NCBI GenBank assembly: GCA_022826565.1
Contig: JAJDUP010000039.1
Span: forward strand, 1 to 63,634
Direction of reading: 5' to 3'
DNA: 63,634 bases
Source of the DNA: Gemmatimonadota bacterium
GTDB lineage: Bacteria; Gemmatimonadota; Gemmatimonadetes; Longimicrobiales; Gaopeijiaceae
Of this stretch, positions 1 to 8,583 are shown piece after piece (position 1 is the first letter of the stretch; every line of letters begins with the position of its first letter). The translations under genes were made by a program, and so were the position numbers. A model generated the notes under the pieces. It did not search any database. It was given only the letters and a program-made list of their open reading frames with translations, and was not told where the DNA came from.

Positions 1-155
1 CCATCGGGCACTTGCTCCGCCTCGTCCGCCGTCGTCTCGGCTCCCTCAGCGCGACTCTCGGCTCTGCAACCCCCGAGACCGGCCATAGCCACTTCCCCCG
101 CACGGCGCTTCCGCTACCCCATTGTTCCACGGCCTGCTAGGAAGCCAGCACGGCC

Positions 156-1178
156 ATGTGGCGTACATGCATGTTCTGCAAGGAGCCTCTCGGCTCGAAC
201 GAGGTCGTGGCGAGCTTTCCCGTCGGACGACGGCTCGCATTCGACGCCGCCAAGGGCCGCCTCTGGGTTGTGTGCACGAAGTGCCAGCGCTGGAATCTCA
301 CGCCGCTGGAGGACCGCTGGGAAGCCGTGGAGGACTGTGAGCGTCTGTTTCGCGACACACCGATGCGAGCCTCGACCGAGAACATTGGAGTCGCTCGCCA
401 CCGCGAAGGACTGGATCTGGTTCGTATCGGAAAGCCGCCGCGCAGGGAGTTCGCCGCCTGGCGCTACGGGGATCAGTTCAAGAAGCGTCTTCGTAACCAA
501 TGGACCTGGGTCGGGGCGCTGGGAGGCTGTTGGCTCGTTGGCGCTTCAGGCCTGGTGTCGGTGCCCTTCGCCCTGGCGACCGCGGTTGGCATTGGGGGAT
601 ACCCGGTGCTGGCCTGGGCGTACCTCCGGCCGTTGGCGAGGGTCCGCATGGACGGCGACCCCGGTGACGGACCCGTCACGCCCGATCAGGTCGCCAGGTT
701 CAGTCTTCGCGACCTGCGGTCCATCCAGCTGTTTCCCGACGAGGATGTGCCGGGATTCAGGGTTGAAATGATCAAGGGGATGCGAAAAGCCCGGTTTGTG
801 GGCGAGCACGCCAGGCGCGTCGCCACCCAACTCGTTCCCCACCTCAACCCCTGGGGCGGTACACGCCTCTCGGTTGAGCGGGCGGTTCACGAAATCGAGG
901 CCGAGGGTCATCCTTCCCGCTTCCTCACCCGCGCCGTCGATCTCGGTTATCGGGACTGGAGGGGTCGTTCAGGGTACATCAGGAGCATCCCCGGCCCCAC
1001 CCGGCTCGCGCTCGAAATGGCACTCCACGAAGAGCAGGAGCGTCGGGCCCTTGAAGGCGAGCTCTGGATCCTGGAACAGGCGTGGAAAGAGGCGGAAGAG
1101 ATCGCAGCAATCGCGGACGGCCTCCTTCTCCCCGCGGGAGCGGAGGCGTTCTTCGACCGGCACGGAAGCGAGGGGTAA
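156..1178 (+). CDS. Zinc-ribbon membrane protein of unknown function (paralog A)
   Basis: Unknown function. The 340-residue protein opens with a zinc-ribbon-like pair of CxxC motifs (C5-x2-C8 and CTKC near residue 47), then a segment rich in charged residues. A hydrophobic stretch at about residues 113-152 probably forms one or two membrane spans. The C-terminal half is soluble and ends in a helical, Glu-rich segment. It closely resembles the protein at 13574-14590 over its whole length: the N-terminal ribbon, the STENIG motif and the C-terminal LEMALHEEQERRALEGELW block are nearly identical, while the membrane part diverges. The ATG at 156 is chosen because the paralog starts at the equivalent residue and an AGGAAG lies about 11 nt upstream. 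The zinc ribbon suggests metal or nucleic-acid binding, but nothing in the sequence shows a catalytic site. Confidence 0.85.
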   Translation: MWRTCMFCKEPLGSNEVVASFPVGRRLAFDAAKGRLWVVCTKCQRWNLTPLEDRWEAVEDCERLFRDTPMRASTENIGVARHREGLDLVRIGKPPRREFAAWRYGDQFKKRLRNQWTWVGALGGCWLVGASGLVSVPFALATAVGIGGYPVLAWAYLRPLARVRMDGDPGDGPVTPDQVARFSLRDLRSIQLFPDEDVPGFRVEMIKGMRKARFVGEHARRVATQLVPHLNPWGGTRLSVERAVHEIEAEGHPSRFLTRAVDLGYRDWRGRSGYIRSIPGPTRLALEMALHEEQERRALEGELWILEQAWKEAEEIAAIADGLLLPAGAEAFFDRHGSEG

Positions 1179-1306
1179 GACTCGCACGCCCACGGGCGAC
1201 ACGGTTGCGGTTCGACCCGAGGGTCGGCGCACGCAGGTGCAACGCTTGTCAGGCTCGCGGGTATCATCAGGGAACCCGGGAACAGTACTCCGCAAACAGG
1301 AGCAGT

Positions 1307-3577
1307 GTGGGCATCGAACCGCGAAAGATGGCTCCGGCTCTCGCTCTGGTCTTCACGGTTGGCCTGCATGCCCCGGCCGGCTCCCAGACACGCGACACGC
1401 TGCCCGGCGCCCTCCCCCCCGACCCCGCCCGCGACGCCTTCCTCGACGAGACCGCCCGCCACCTCGTCCTCGGCGCCAGGGCCGCCCGCGACTCCGCCCG
1501 GCTCGACATCGACTCCTACACCGCCCTCATACGGGAACGCATGAGCGTCGACGGCCCCACGCTGCGGCGCCACCAGCCGTGGGTGAATGGAGAACGGGCG
1601 GTCCGGGTCAGGTGGTCACGCACCGAACCGGATGTCGTGCACGTGCTCGGCGCGCGGCTGCGGCAATTGGGCGTCGCGCCCGCGGACACGGAGTTCTTTC
1701 CCGGGCTGCGGACCGAACGGTTCGCCGTCGATCCACTCGAGGATCCCTTCAGATTCGGCCTGCTCTTCGCGGGAGCCAACGAGGCCGACGTCAACGTGCA
1801 CAGCCCTCTCCAGGCCGACTCGGAGCGCTACTACCAGTTCCGCTCGGGCGACACGATCACCGTCGGGCTCGGCGGCGATGAAGTGGTGCGGGCGGTCGCC
1901 GTGACCGCCATTCCGCGCTACCGCCATATCCGCCTTCTGTCCGCCATGCTGTGGATCGATCCGGACACGTTCGGCGTCGCGCGCGTCGCCTACCGGCTGG
2001 CCAAGAAGATCGATACGGAGTTGCAATGGCAGGTGAGGCGGGGTGGTCGGTGGCGTCCCGGGCTGCGTGTCCTCGGCGGCGATGTCGGCCACGAGGCGTC
2101 CGCCGACTCGCTCGACAGTCCTCCCGGCATCTTCGACCGGCTCATGAACGGTGTCGTCAACCAGTCGATGCCGGGTCTGGAGATGGACATATCGACGGTG
2201 GTGGCGGACTACGGACTCTGGGAGAGGCGCCACTGGCTGCCCCGGAGCGTGACCTGGCGGGGGCACATCGCCGTGATCGAAGGGATCTCCGCCACGGCGC
2301 CGCCCATCGACCCCACGGTCCCGATCACCTTCGACTGGACGCTCGCGATCGAGGATATCCGCGAGCGCGGCGCGACTTCGACTGCGGGCACGCCGGCCAC
2401 CGCGGACGAGGCCCTTCAGCTGTGGAGCGAGGAAGGCGACAGCATCGGCCGCGAGCCGGAATCCGAAGATCCGGCCGAGACCGTCACCATCATCCCGGCG
2501 GATCGCGAGGCCCTGACCACGAGCGACCTGCTGCCCCCGTCGATCCGGGAGGATGACCGCGGCATGGACGATGCCACCCTGGCCGCGATCGCATCGGACC
2601 TGCACGCCATCGGGATCGGAGCGGGGGATAACGCGTACGAGACCCCGAGTCCATGGACCTTCGCCCCTCCCGGCAAGGCGCTCCGGCTGCTGCGCTACAA
2701 CCCCGTGGAACGCATGTCCGTGGGGACCCGCCTGCGCGGTGACTTCGAATGGGGAAGCGCGGAGCTGACAGCCAGAATCGGGACCGCGGGCCTCGATGCG
2801 CCGGACGTCAATCTCACCCTGCGAAGGGACCAACCGCGCCTCAGGATGCTCGTCTCCTTCTACCGGGCGCTCCGCAGCGGCGATCCGGGGGACAGGGGCA
2901 CCGGATCCCCCGGTCTCTACGCCGCCGGCGATCCGGCCGACTTCCACTGGGCCCACGGCGCCTCGGTCCGCCTGCTGCCCCGCAGCAACGAGAAGCAGTG
3001 GCCGACGTTCCGCCTCCTGGCCGAGCGGCACCTCGACATCGCGACCGACACCAGACTCGACCGGCTGGGAGCAGGGGCGTCGTGGAGACCCTGGTGGGGA
3101 GCCTTCGACTACGGATCGATCGGTGGGGGAGGCCGCATCAGCGTCCAGGGGCTGGTCGGCGACAACCCTCATGTCAGGGCTGTGGCGGAGGCCGCCCTGA
3201 CGGTCCCGCTTCCCGCGAGGATGTCCCTGGGAATGCAGGCGGGGATGGCGCAGGTGTGGGGCGAGCCTGCATCCCAGGATCTCGTGAGCATCGGTGGCAC
3301 GGGCAACTGGCTCCGTGGACACTCGGGTGCGGTTCGGGCATCCCGCATCCGGATGGCCAGGCTGGACCTTCAGCGGCCGGTCAGGTTCGTGCGCCTGTCG
3401 GTCTTCGGAGACTGGGCGTCGGCCGCCGGCGAAGATTTCTACGCGGCCGGAATAGGCATCGCGTACCTGGACGGGCTTTTCCGGCTGGACATGGCGCGGG
3501 GATTCCAGCGGGGCAACAGAACGGGCGGTCCGGAAGCCGTAGTCAGGTTCCACCTTCTGGACAGCGCGTTCTTCTAG
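1307..3577 (+). CDS. Exported outer-membrane beta-barrel protein with long N-terminal periplasmic domain
   Basis: The product is about 756 residues and looks like a surface protein. A signal peptide is visible from GTG 1307 (MGIEPRK followed by a hydrophobic run ending near AGSQ). An alternative start is ATG 1328, but it loses the positively charged n-region. An AGGAG sits 4 nt before the GTG. The N-terminal half has a segment like the outer-membrane-associated DUF5686 proteins (a WIDPDTFGVARVAYRL strand pair). The last ~200 residues alternate polar and hydrophobic residues with many Gly and aromatic positions and end in a terminal Phe-Phe, as beta-barrels of the bacterial surface antigen (Omp85-like) type do. 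The barrel assignment is inference from pattern. It converges with the DinB gene 9 nt downstream. Confidence 0.7.
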   Translation: MGIEPRKMAPALALVFTVGLHAPAGSQTRDTLPGALPPDPARDAFLDETARHLVLGARAARDSARLDIDSYTALIRERMSVDGPTLRRHQPWVNGERAVRVRWSRTEPDVVHVLGARLRQLGVAPADTEFFPGLRTERFAVDPLEDPFRFGLLFAGANEADVNVHSPLQADSERYYQFRSGDTITVGLGGDEVVRAVAVTAIPRYRHIRLLSAMLWIDPDTFGVARVAYRLAKKIDTELQWQVRRGGRWRPGLRVLGGDVGHEASADSLDSPPGIFDRLMNGVVNQSMPGLEMDISTVVADYGLWERRHWLPRSVTWRGHIAVIEGISATAPPIDPTVPITFDWTLAIEDIRERGATSTAGTPATADEALQLWSEEGDSIGREPESEDPAETVTIIPADREALTTSDLLPPSIREDDRGMDDATLAAIASDLHAIGIGAGDNAYETPSPWTFAPPGKALRLLRYNPVERMSVGTRLRGDFEWGSAELTARIGTAGLDAPDVNLTLRRDQPRLRMLVSFYRALRSGDPGDRGTGSPGLYAAGDPADFHWAHGASVRLLPRSNEKQWPTFRLLAERHLDIATDTRLDRLGAGASWRPWWGAFDYGSIGGGGRISVQGLVGDNPHVRAVAEAALTVPLPARMSLGMQAGMAQVWGEPASQDLVSIGGTGNWLRGHSGAVRASRIRMARLDLQRPVRFVRLSVFGDWASAAGEDFYAAGIGIAYLDGLFRLDMARGFQRGNRTGGPEAVVRFHLLDSAFF

Positions 3578-3586
3578 GGGGCTCCC

Positions 3587-4096
3587 CTACTCCAGCACCA
3601 GATCCCCGATCACGTGCGTGGCGTGCTCCCAGGCGTCGAGCGGCGCCTTCCAGCCCGGGTCGCGGATCCGCCGCAGGGAGGTCATCTGGGCCAGGTGATA
3701 GAGGTAGTGCTGGGCCATGTGCACGACATCCGGACCCAGCCGCGCCCCGGTCCTGCCGTCGAGCGAGGTGCGCTCGGCCATGAGATCCGCGTCGCCCTCG
3801 CACCCCTCCACCTCCCTGACGATCTGCTCCTGGATCGTGCGCATCCGTCCGGCGACCTCGTCGACCGGCCCCCGGGCGTCGTGCGAGATCACGGGCTCGA
3901 TCCCGAGCCGCTTCAGGAACCAGATATCGACCCGGTACATGTGACGGCACATCTTGCCGATTCCGCGTGTGCCCGGCGCGGGGTTCCAGTCGAAGTCCGC
4001 CTGCGCGATGCCGTCGAGCACCATGAAGAGCGGCTTGCGGGCGGCCTCGAAGACCTGGACGGTGCGGGCGATTCGGGTCCGGCTGTCGTTGCTCAT
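3587..4096 (-). CDS. DinB family protein
   Basis: A 169-residue four-helix-bundle protein of the DinB/YfiT superfamily, whose members are metal-binding thiol-transferase-like or uncharacterised enzymes. The family pattern is an early His (CRHMYRVD, about residue 53) with a late HxxxH helix (HMAQHYLYHLAQ), and both are present, so the metal triad looks intact. It is the last gene of a three-gene operon. Its ATG overlaps the TGA of the PQQ dehydrogenase by 4 nt (ATGA), so it is probably translated by coupling. Why a DinB protein accompanies a periplasmic alcohol dehydrogenase is not evident; it may act on the product aldehyde or on a thiol. Confidence 0.88.
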   Translation of the reverse strand: MSNDSRTRIARTVQVFEAARKPLFMVLDGIAQADFDWNPAPGTRGIGKMCRHMYRVDIWFLKRLGIEPVISHDARGPVDEVAGRMRTIQEQIVREVEGCEGDADLMAERTSLDGRTGARLGPDVVHMAQHYLYHLAQMTSLRRIRDPGWKAPLDAWEHATHVIGDLVLE

Positions 4097-5703
4097 TGGC
4101 GTCCTCCGTTTGTCGGCAGCCCGAACACGAACATCGTCCCGCCCGCCGAGTTCACGATCCGCTGCTGACCGTCGATCTCGTACGACATCGGACCGCTCCG
4201 CACCGCACCGCCCGCCTGGAAGTTCCAGAGCGGCTCCCCGGTCTCCGCGTTGAGCGCGAAGATGTTGCCTTCCTCGCTCCCGCCGAAGACGAGGTTGCCG
4301 GCCGTCGCCATTACGCCCGCCCACGGCGGCGTCTGCAGCGGAAACTCCCACTGCAGCTCCCCGGTGAGCACGTCGAGCGCCTTCACCGCGCCGCCCGCCT
4401 CCTCGCCCCGCAGCGCCTGCTCGCCGCCCCCGTAGTACGGCTGCCCGGGCTCGTACTCGACCTCGGCCTTGTAGTAGATCGCGCCCATGATCCGCGTCGG
4501 CTGGTAGAAGAGGCGCGTAATGGGGCTGTAGCTGGGACTGAACCAGTTGGCGGCGCCCTGCAGGCTCGGCCACACAAGGTTGCCCTCTTCGGTGGGGTCG
4601 GTGCCCGGGATGACGATCGGCCGGCCGTTTTCATCCAGCCCCTCGGCCCAGGTCTGCTTCGAGTACTCCTGGCCGTGCAGGAACTCGCCGGTCTCACGGT
4701 CGAGCACGTAGTAGAAGGCGTTGCGGTTGGCTGTGACGACGAGCTTGCGGGGCTCGCCCTCCCACTCCGCATCCACCAGCACCTGGATCTGGTTGGCGTC
4801 CCAGTCGTGGGTGTCGTGCGGCGTGAACTGGAACCACCAGACGATCTCGCCGGTGTCGGGATCGAGGGCGAGCAGGCAGTCCGTGTAGAGGTTGTCGCCG
4901 GGGCGCAGGTCGCCGTTCCAGTCGGGCGCCGGGTTGCCGATCGGCCAGTAGAGCAGGTCGAGTTCGGGGTCGTAGGAGCCGGTCAGCCATGTCGATCCGC
5001 CGCCGGTCTCCCAGCTGTTCCCGCCCCAGGTGTCGCTGCCGAACTCGCCCGGCGCGGGGATCGTATAGGTGCGCCACAGGAGTTCGCCGGTCTCCGGGTC
5101 GTAGGCGTCGATGAAGCCGCGCACCCCCGCCTCGGCCCCGGACACCCCGACGATGATCTTCCCGTCGAGCGCCAGCGGCGCCAGCGTCAGCGAGAATCCG
5201 ATCGCGTTGTCCGCGACCTCGACATCCCACCGCACCGCCCCCGACCGCGCGTCGAGCGCGACCAGATGCGCGTCGAGCGTCCCGACGTACAGGGTCGAGT
5301 CCAGGATCGCCACGCCCCGGTTCACCTCGGGGAAACCGATGTGCAGCACGTCGGACCCCATCTGCGGCGTCCACTTCCACAGCCGCCTGCCCGTGCGCGC
5401 GTCCAGCGCCGTCACCGTGCTCGGCGGCTCGGTCACGTACATGACCCCGTCGGCCACGATCGGCGTGGTCTCGATCAGCCCGTCGTCCATCTGATAGGCC
5501 CAGACCACGCGCAGATCGCCCACGTTCCCGTCGTTGATCTGGTCCAGCTGCGAGAAGCGGTGCGACGCGTAGTTGCCCGAGTAGGTCAGCCAGCTCTCGG
5601 GCTCGGCGTCGGCCTCGACCAGGCGCTCGTAGGGGACCTGGGCGGTGGCCGCCGGCGCCGACCCCAGCAGGAAGGCCGCGCCCGCGATGCTCCAAATCCT
5701 CAT
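4093..5703 (-). CDS. PQQ-dependent alcohol dehydrogenase-type quinoprotein
   Basis: A 536-residue periplasmic quinoprotein with a clear signal peptide (MRIWSIAGAAFLLG...TAQ) and the eight W-motif blades of PQQ alcohol dehydrogenases (e.g. LYVGTLDAHLVALDARSG). Family members oxidise alcohols using PQQ and a metal ion. The metal/PQQ-site regions VSGAEAGVRG and GNPAPDW and the catalytic Asp region THDWDANQ are visible. At residues 300-302 the motif is Asp-Trp-Asp. A second Asp two positions after the catalytic one is the recognised signature of lanthanide-type (XoxF/PedH-like) enzymes, where Ca enzymes have Ala or Ser. There is no fused heme domain, so electrons probably pass to the diheme cytochrome encoded just upstream, whose stop overlaps this start by 4 nt. 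The substrate is not predictable. Confidence 0.9.
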   Translation of the reverse strand: MRIWSIAGAAFLLGSAPAATAQVPYERLVEADAEPESWLTYSGNYASHRFSQLDQINDGNVGDLRVVWAYQMDDGLIETTPIVADGVMYVTEPPSTVTALDARTGRRLWKWTPQMGSDVLHIGFPEVNRGVAILDSTLYVGTLDAHLVALDARSGAVRWDVEVADNAIGFSLTLAPLALDGKIIVGVSGAEAGVRGFIDAYDPETGELLWRTYTIPAPGEFGSDTWGGNSWETGGGSTWLTGSYDPELDLLYWPIGNPAPDWNGDLRPGDNLYTDCLLALDPDTGEIVWWFQFTPHDTHDWDANQIQVLVDAEWEGEPRKLVVTANRNAFYYVLDRETGEFLHGQEYSKQTWAEGLDENGRPIVIPGTDPTEEGNLVWPSLQGAANWFSPSYSPITRLFYQPTRIMGAIYYKAEVEYEPGQPYYGGGEQALRGEEAGGAVKALDVLTGELQWEFPLQTPPWAGVMATAGNLVFGGSEEGNIFALNAETGEPLWNFQAGGAVRSGPMSYEIDGQQRIVNSAGGTMFVFGLPTNGGRQ

Positions 5704-6527
5704 GATCCCCTCCCCAGGGTTGTCAGGTACGCCACCAGATCTTCGACATCGTCATCGCCGAGGTCCTGCGTCAGCGGCATGAGCGAGTGCCCGACGCGCT
5801 TCTCCATCTCGGCGATGTCACTCTTCCTCAGCGACACGAAGGCGCCCGACAGCGTCATCATCTGGATCGTGAAGGAGTCCTCGTTCATCCGCATGCCGTT
5901 GTAGATGTCGCCGTCGCGCGTCACGATCCGCATCGGCAGATACTCGAAAAAGCCGCTCCGCAGACCGGTCCGCGAGACCGGCAGTCTGGCCGCCGGCGCC
6001 CGCAGCGCCTCGCGCAGATACTCGGCCCCGCGCCGCAGCCCGATGATCGTAAGCTCCGGCCCGACCGCCGTGCCCCTCCCGGCGACGATGTGGCAGGAAG
6101 CGCAGTCCGCGGCCCAGTAGAGATCGTGGCCGCGCCCGGCGTCGCCGGTGACCCCCGACGCATCGGCGGTGGTCTGCGCACCGAGCCAGAGCACGTAGGT
6201 GGCCACCAGCGCCACTGCCTCGTCGTCGAGGATCGTGGCCCGCGCGCCCGGCATGCCGGTCCCCGCGATCCCGTCGCGGATGATCCCCTCGAGCTGCGTC
6301 TGATCGGCGACCCGCGGCAGCACGAGCTGCGCCAGTTCGGGCCCCTCGCCGCCCAGCCCCTGAACGCCGTGGCAACGCCCGCAGTGGGCGCGGTACAGCC
6401 GCTCGGCGCGCTCGGGGTCGTCGATTTCGATGGCCGCGCCGCCGGGCTCCTGGGCCGTGGCGGGAGCGGCGAGCAGGAGCAACGGCAGCAGCAGCGATAG
6501 CGGCCAGGTGGTCTTCGCGATACGCAA
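5700..6527 (-). CDS. Diheme c-type cytochrome
   Basis: A 275-residue exported protein with a Leu-rich signal peptide ending near ATAQ and two heme c attachment sites: CGRCH (C49-H53) and CASCH (C142-H146). Each sits in a cytochrome c domain, and distal Met ligands lie in typical MPGAR-like segments. It is the first gene of the cytochrome / PQQ dehydrogenase / DinB operon and is the natural electron acceptor of the quinoprotein. The start is TTG (6527-6525), supported by a strong AAGGAG six nt upstream. No ATG lies before the signal peptide. The C-terminal third (VTRDGDIYNGMRMNEDSF) resembles the heme-binding/propeller-linked domains often fused to such cytochromes. Confidence 0.88.
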   Translation of the reverse strand: MRIAKTTWPLSLLLPLLLLAAPATAQEPGGAAIEIDDPERAERLYRAHCGRCHGVQGLGGEGPELAQLVLPRVADQTQLEGIIRDGIAGTGMPGARATILDDEAVALVATYVLWLGAQTTADASGVTGDAGRGHDLYWAADCASCHIVAGRGTAVGPELTIIGLRRGAEYLREALRAPAARLPVSRTGLRSGFFEYLPMRIVTRDGDIYNGMRMNEDSFTIQMMTLSGAFVSLRKSDIAEMEKRVGHSLMPLTQDLGDDDVEDLVAYLTTLGRGS

Positions 6528-6648
6528 CGGTCGCTCCTTCCGCGGAAGGGCAGGGGATGAAAGGGTGACGGTTAGGATACGGCTGCCGCCGTTTGGCGGA
6601 CAAGACGGTTTTGGGGTGCGGGGCGGGGGGATTCCCCCGGCGGCGCGG

Positions 6649-7629
6649 CTAGCCCGGATCCCCCAACGGCATCCCGTCCAGACCCCAGGCCGGGTCGATC
6701 TCGAAGCCGAGGTGGTCGAGCGCGGTCGGGGCGATGTCGACGATGTTGGCGGGTCCGGGAGCCGGCCAGCCGGCGGTGGCGGTGCTCGCCGTACCGCCGC
6801 CCGCGCTGCCGGGATCGCCGGGGTCGCCCGCGCCGCCGGGCCGCCCCGCGCCCCCCAGACCGCTCGCCAGGATGAAGATCGTCATCTCTTCGGGCGAGTC
6901 GCCGCCGTGCCCGCCATCCTCGCGCCGGCCGTGGTCGGTGCTGATGAGCACCAGCCAATCCTCGTTCGCGAGGCCCGGTCGGATGCGGACCGCGTCGATC
7001 AGCAGGCCGACGTGCCGGTCGGCCAGCGCGATCGCGTCGCGGTACTCCACGCCGATCGAGCCGTTCCGGTGACTGGTCTCGTCGGGGTTGCCGAGGTAGA
7101 CGAACATGGCGTCGGGGTCGGCTTCGGCCAGGTGGAGAACGGCCTGCGCAGTGACCTCGCCGTCGGCCTCGGCCCACCCGAGATCGTAGCCGTCCACCGT
7201 GACCCGCGTGTCGATCGCGGCCGACACCACGGGGCCGCCCTCGGGGAGTTCCGCGAGCGGCAGCCAGTCCAGCGCGGCGAAGGTGGACAGCTCCGGGCGC
7301 TCGCGTTCGGCGCGGGTGAGGAAGCCGGGCCAGGTGTCGTAGTCGCGGCCGGTGAAGTTGTTGTCCGTGACGCCGTGCTTCTCGGGCCAGACACCGGTCA
7401 GCATGGAGGACCACGAGGGGCCGCTGACGGAGGGGGTGGTGGTGCGGGCCTGGTCGGTGTACCAGCCGCTCGCCGCCAGCGCGTCGATGTGGGGGGTGGA
7501 GACCTCGGCGAGCACGTCCGGGCGCACGCCGTCGATGCCGATGAGGAGGACCTTGGGTGTGGGCTGGGCGGCGGTCTGCGCGCAACCGGCCGAGGCGAGG
7601 ACGGCAACCGCTGTCAGTGCGGCCCTCAT
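6649..7629 (-). CDS. Lipoprotein phosphodiesterase / alkaline phosphatase-superfamily protein
   Basis: A 326-residue type I phosphodiesterase/nucleotide pyrophosphatase-like enzyme. It starts with a lipoprotein signal (lipobox LASAGC), then VLLIGIDGVRPDVL with the metal-binding Asp. The catalytic Thr/Ser region follows at TTPSVSGPSWSSMLTG, then metal ligands in NPDETSH and STDHGRREDGGHGG. These are the landmarks of the alkaline phosphatase superfamily, whose members hydrolyse phosphodiesters or pyrophosphates in the periplasm. A low-complexity Gly/Ala/Pro insert (about residues 255-290) is unusual and may be a surface linker. ATG 7629 overlaps the preceding TGA by 4 nt, placing it as the third gene of an ArsR / SRPBCC / phosphodiesterase operon. 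Confidence 0.85.
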   Translation of the reverse strand: MRAALTAVAVLASAGCAQTAAQPTPKVLLIGIDGVRPDVLAEVSTPHIDALAASGWYTDQARTTTPSVSGPSWSSMLTGVWPEKHGVTDNNFTGRDYDTWPGFLTRAERERPELSTFAALDWLPLAELPEGGPVVSAAIDTRVTVDGYDLGWAEADGEVTAQAVLHLAEADPDAMFVYLGNPDETSHRNGSIGVEYRDAIALADRHVGLLIDAVRIRPGLANEDWLVLISTDHGRREDGGHGGDSPEEMTIFILASGLGGAGRPGGAGDPGDPGSAGGGTASTATAGWPAPGPANIVDIAPTALDHLGFEIDPAWGLDGMPLGDPG

Positions 7630-8069
7630 CGCCCGTCCACCATTTCGGCGAACCGTCCCATGCAGATCTCCCACCCCTGCCCGTGACCGTCGCGGTCGTC
7701 CGCCGTGGGAAAGCCCGAGTGCGTCAGCCGGATCTCGGTCCCGTCCTCGATCGGCGTGAATTCCACCGTCACCACCGTCTCGGCTTCCATGGCTTGGGCT
7801 TCTTCCTTCCATCCCCAGGTGTACACCAGTCGTCGCGGCGCCTCGACCTCGCGGTAGGTGCCGCAGGCCGTGAACGGCCCGCCCTCCACGTGCATGCGGA
7901 TCGAGTACCTTCCGCCGACTCTCAGGTCGATCTCCACGTCCACCTTCGCGGTCGGGTCGGGGCATGTCCAGCGCTTCACCTGGTCCGGGGTCGTCCACGC
8001 CTCGAAGGCCCGCTCGGGACTTGCGGACACGTTGCGGACAAGCAGCAGCGCTTCGGTCATCGGGGTCAT
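7626..8069 (-). CDS. SRPBCC (AHSA1/START-like) domain protein
   Basis: A 147-residue single-domain protein of the Bet v1/AHSA1-like SRPBCC superfamily. It shows SPERAFEAWTTPDQVKRW at the N-terminus, GGRYSIRMHVEGG in the sheet, and the C-terminal helix GWEICMGRFAEMV. Such proteins bind small hydrophobic ligands in a deep cavity and are commonly paired with an ArsR regulator, as here (5 nt downstream of its stop). The ATG at 8069 gives MTPMTEAL; a second ATG at 8060 is also possible. The function is probably ligand sensing or binding linked to the upstream repressor. Confidence 0.9.
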   Translation of the reverse strand: MTPMTEALLLVRNVSASPERAFEAWTTPDQVKRWTCPDPTAKVDVEIDLRVGGRYSIRMHVEGGPFTACGTYREVEAPRRLVYTWGWKEEAQAMEAETVVTVEFTPIEDGTEIRLTHSGFPTADDRDGHGQGWEICMGRFAEMVDGR

Positions 8070-8074
8070 CGGCG

Positions 8075-8407
8075 CTACTCCCCGTCCTTCAGGTAATCCG
8101 CCAGGCCGTCCAGCTGCGTCGACCAGTATCGTCGGTGTATCTCGATCCAGTCCCTGGCCTCGTCGAACGTCTCCGGCTCGAAGCGGCACCAACGCGAGCG
8201 CCCCTCCTTCCTGCGGCTGACCAGCCCGGCGTCTTCGAGAACCTTCACGTGTCGGGACACGGCCACGAGCGACATGTCGAAGGGTTCGGCCAGGTCGCTG
8301 ACCGAGGCGACTTCGCCCCGGGCAAGGCGGCCCAGGATGGCGCGGCGGGCGGGGTGGGCGAGGGCGGCGAAGGTGCGGTCGAGGGTGTTCTCGTCGACGG
8401 GAAGCAT
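8075..8407 (-). CDS. ArsR-family winged-helix transcriptional regulator
   Basis: A 110-residue repressor with the ArsR helix-turn-helix: FAALAHPARRAILGRLARGE, then SVSDLAEPFDMSLVAVSRHVKVLEDAGLV as the recognition helix-wing. No Cys metal-binding motif (ELCVC-like) is present, so this is the non-metal subtype that typically pairs with SRPBCC/AHSA1 proteins. ATG 8407 is preferred because a GGAG lies 6 nt upstream; an earlier ATG at 8464 would add 19 residues encoded by the AT-rich promoter zone. It is the first gene of the operon with the SRPBCC and phosphodiesterase genes and probably autoregulates it. Confidence 0.9.
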   Translation of the reverse strand: MLPVDENTLDRTFAALAHPARRAILGRLARGEVASVSDLAEPFDMSLVAVSRHVKVLEDAGLVSRRKEGRSRWCRFEPETFDEARDWIEIHRRYWSTQLDGLADYLKDGE

Positions 8408-8444
8408 GGGGACTCCGATCACGTTGGGGCCACTTGGCACTGGG

Positions 8445-8482
8445 GCAGCTGTAATACTTAACATATATATTTAGTGTTGACG
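8445..8482. promoter_or_regulatory. AT-rich divergent promoter region
   Basis: Between the divergent ArsR and TonB-receptor genes lies an abrupt AT-rich island (TACTTAACATATATATTTAG) in otherwise GC-rich DNA. It is followed by TTGACG at 8477. The position suits promoter and operator sites for both genes and binding by the ArsR protein. No convincing -10/-35 pair could be fixed on either strand. Confidence 0.4.
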
Positions 8483-8583
8483 TGCCTCCCGCACAACTCC
8501 GGCTCCATTGCCTGAATAGAGCTCTCCTAACGTTTGAATCCGAGACATTGTCCCATCGGCGGACCCCAAACCGGAGAGCGTCA

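Noticed and set aside
1..155. Gene start before the first zinc-ribbon protein
   Set aside because: Only low-complexity GC-rich sequence with no coding pattern or conserved motif is visible. It may be the tail of an upstream region.
1616..3553. A 645-codon antisense frame opposite the outer-membrane barrel gene
   Set aside because: No signal, motif or ribosome site. The sense strand has a signal peptide and barrel-like C-terminus.
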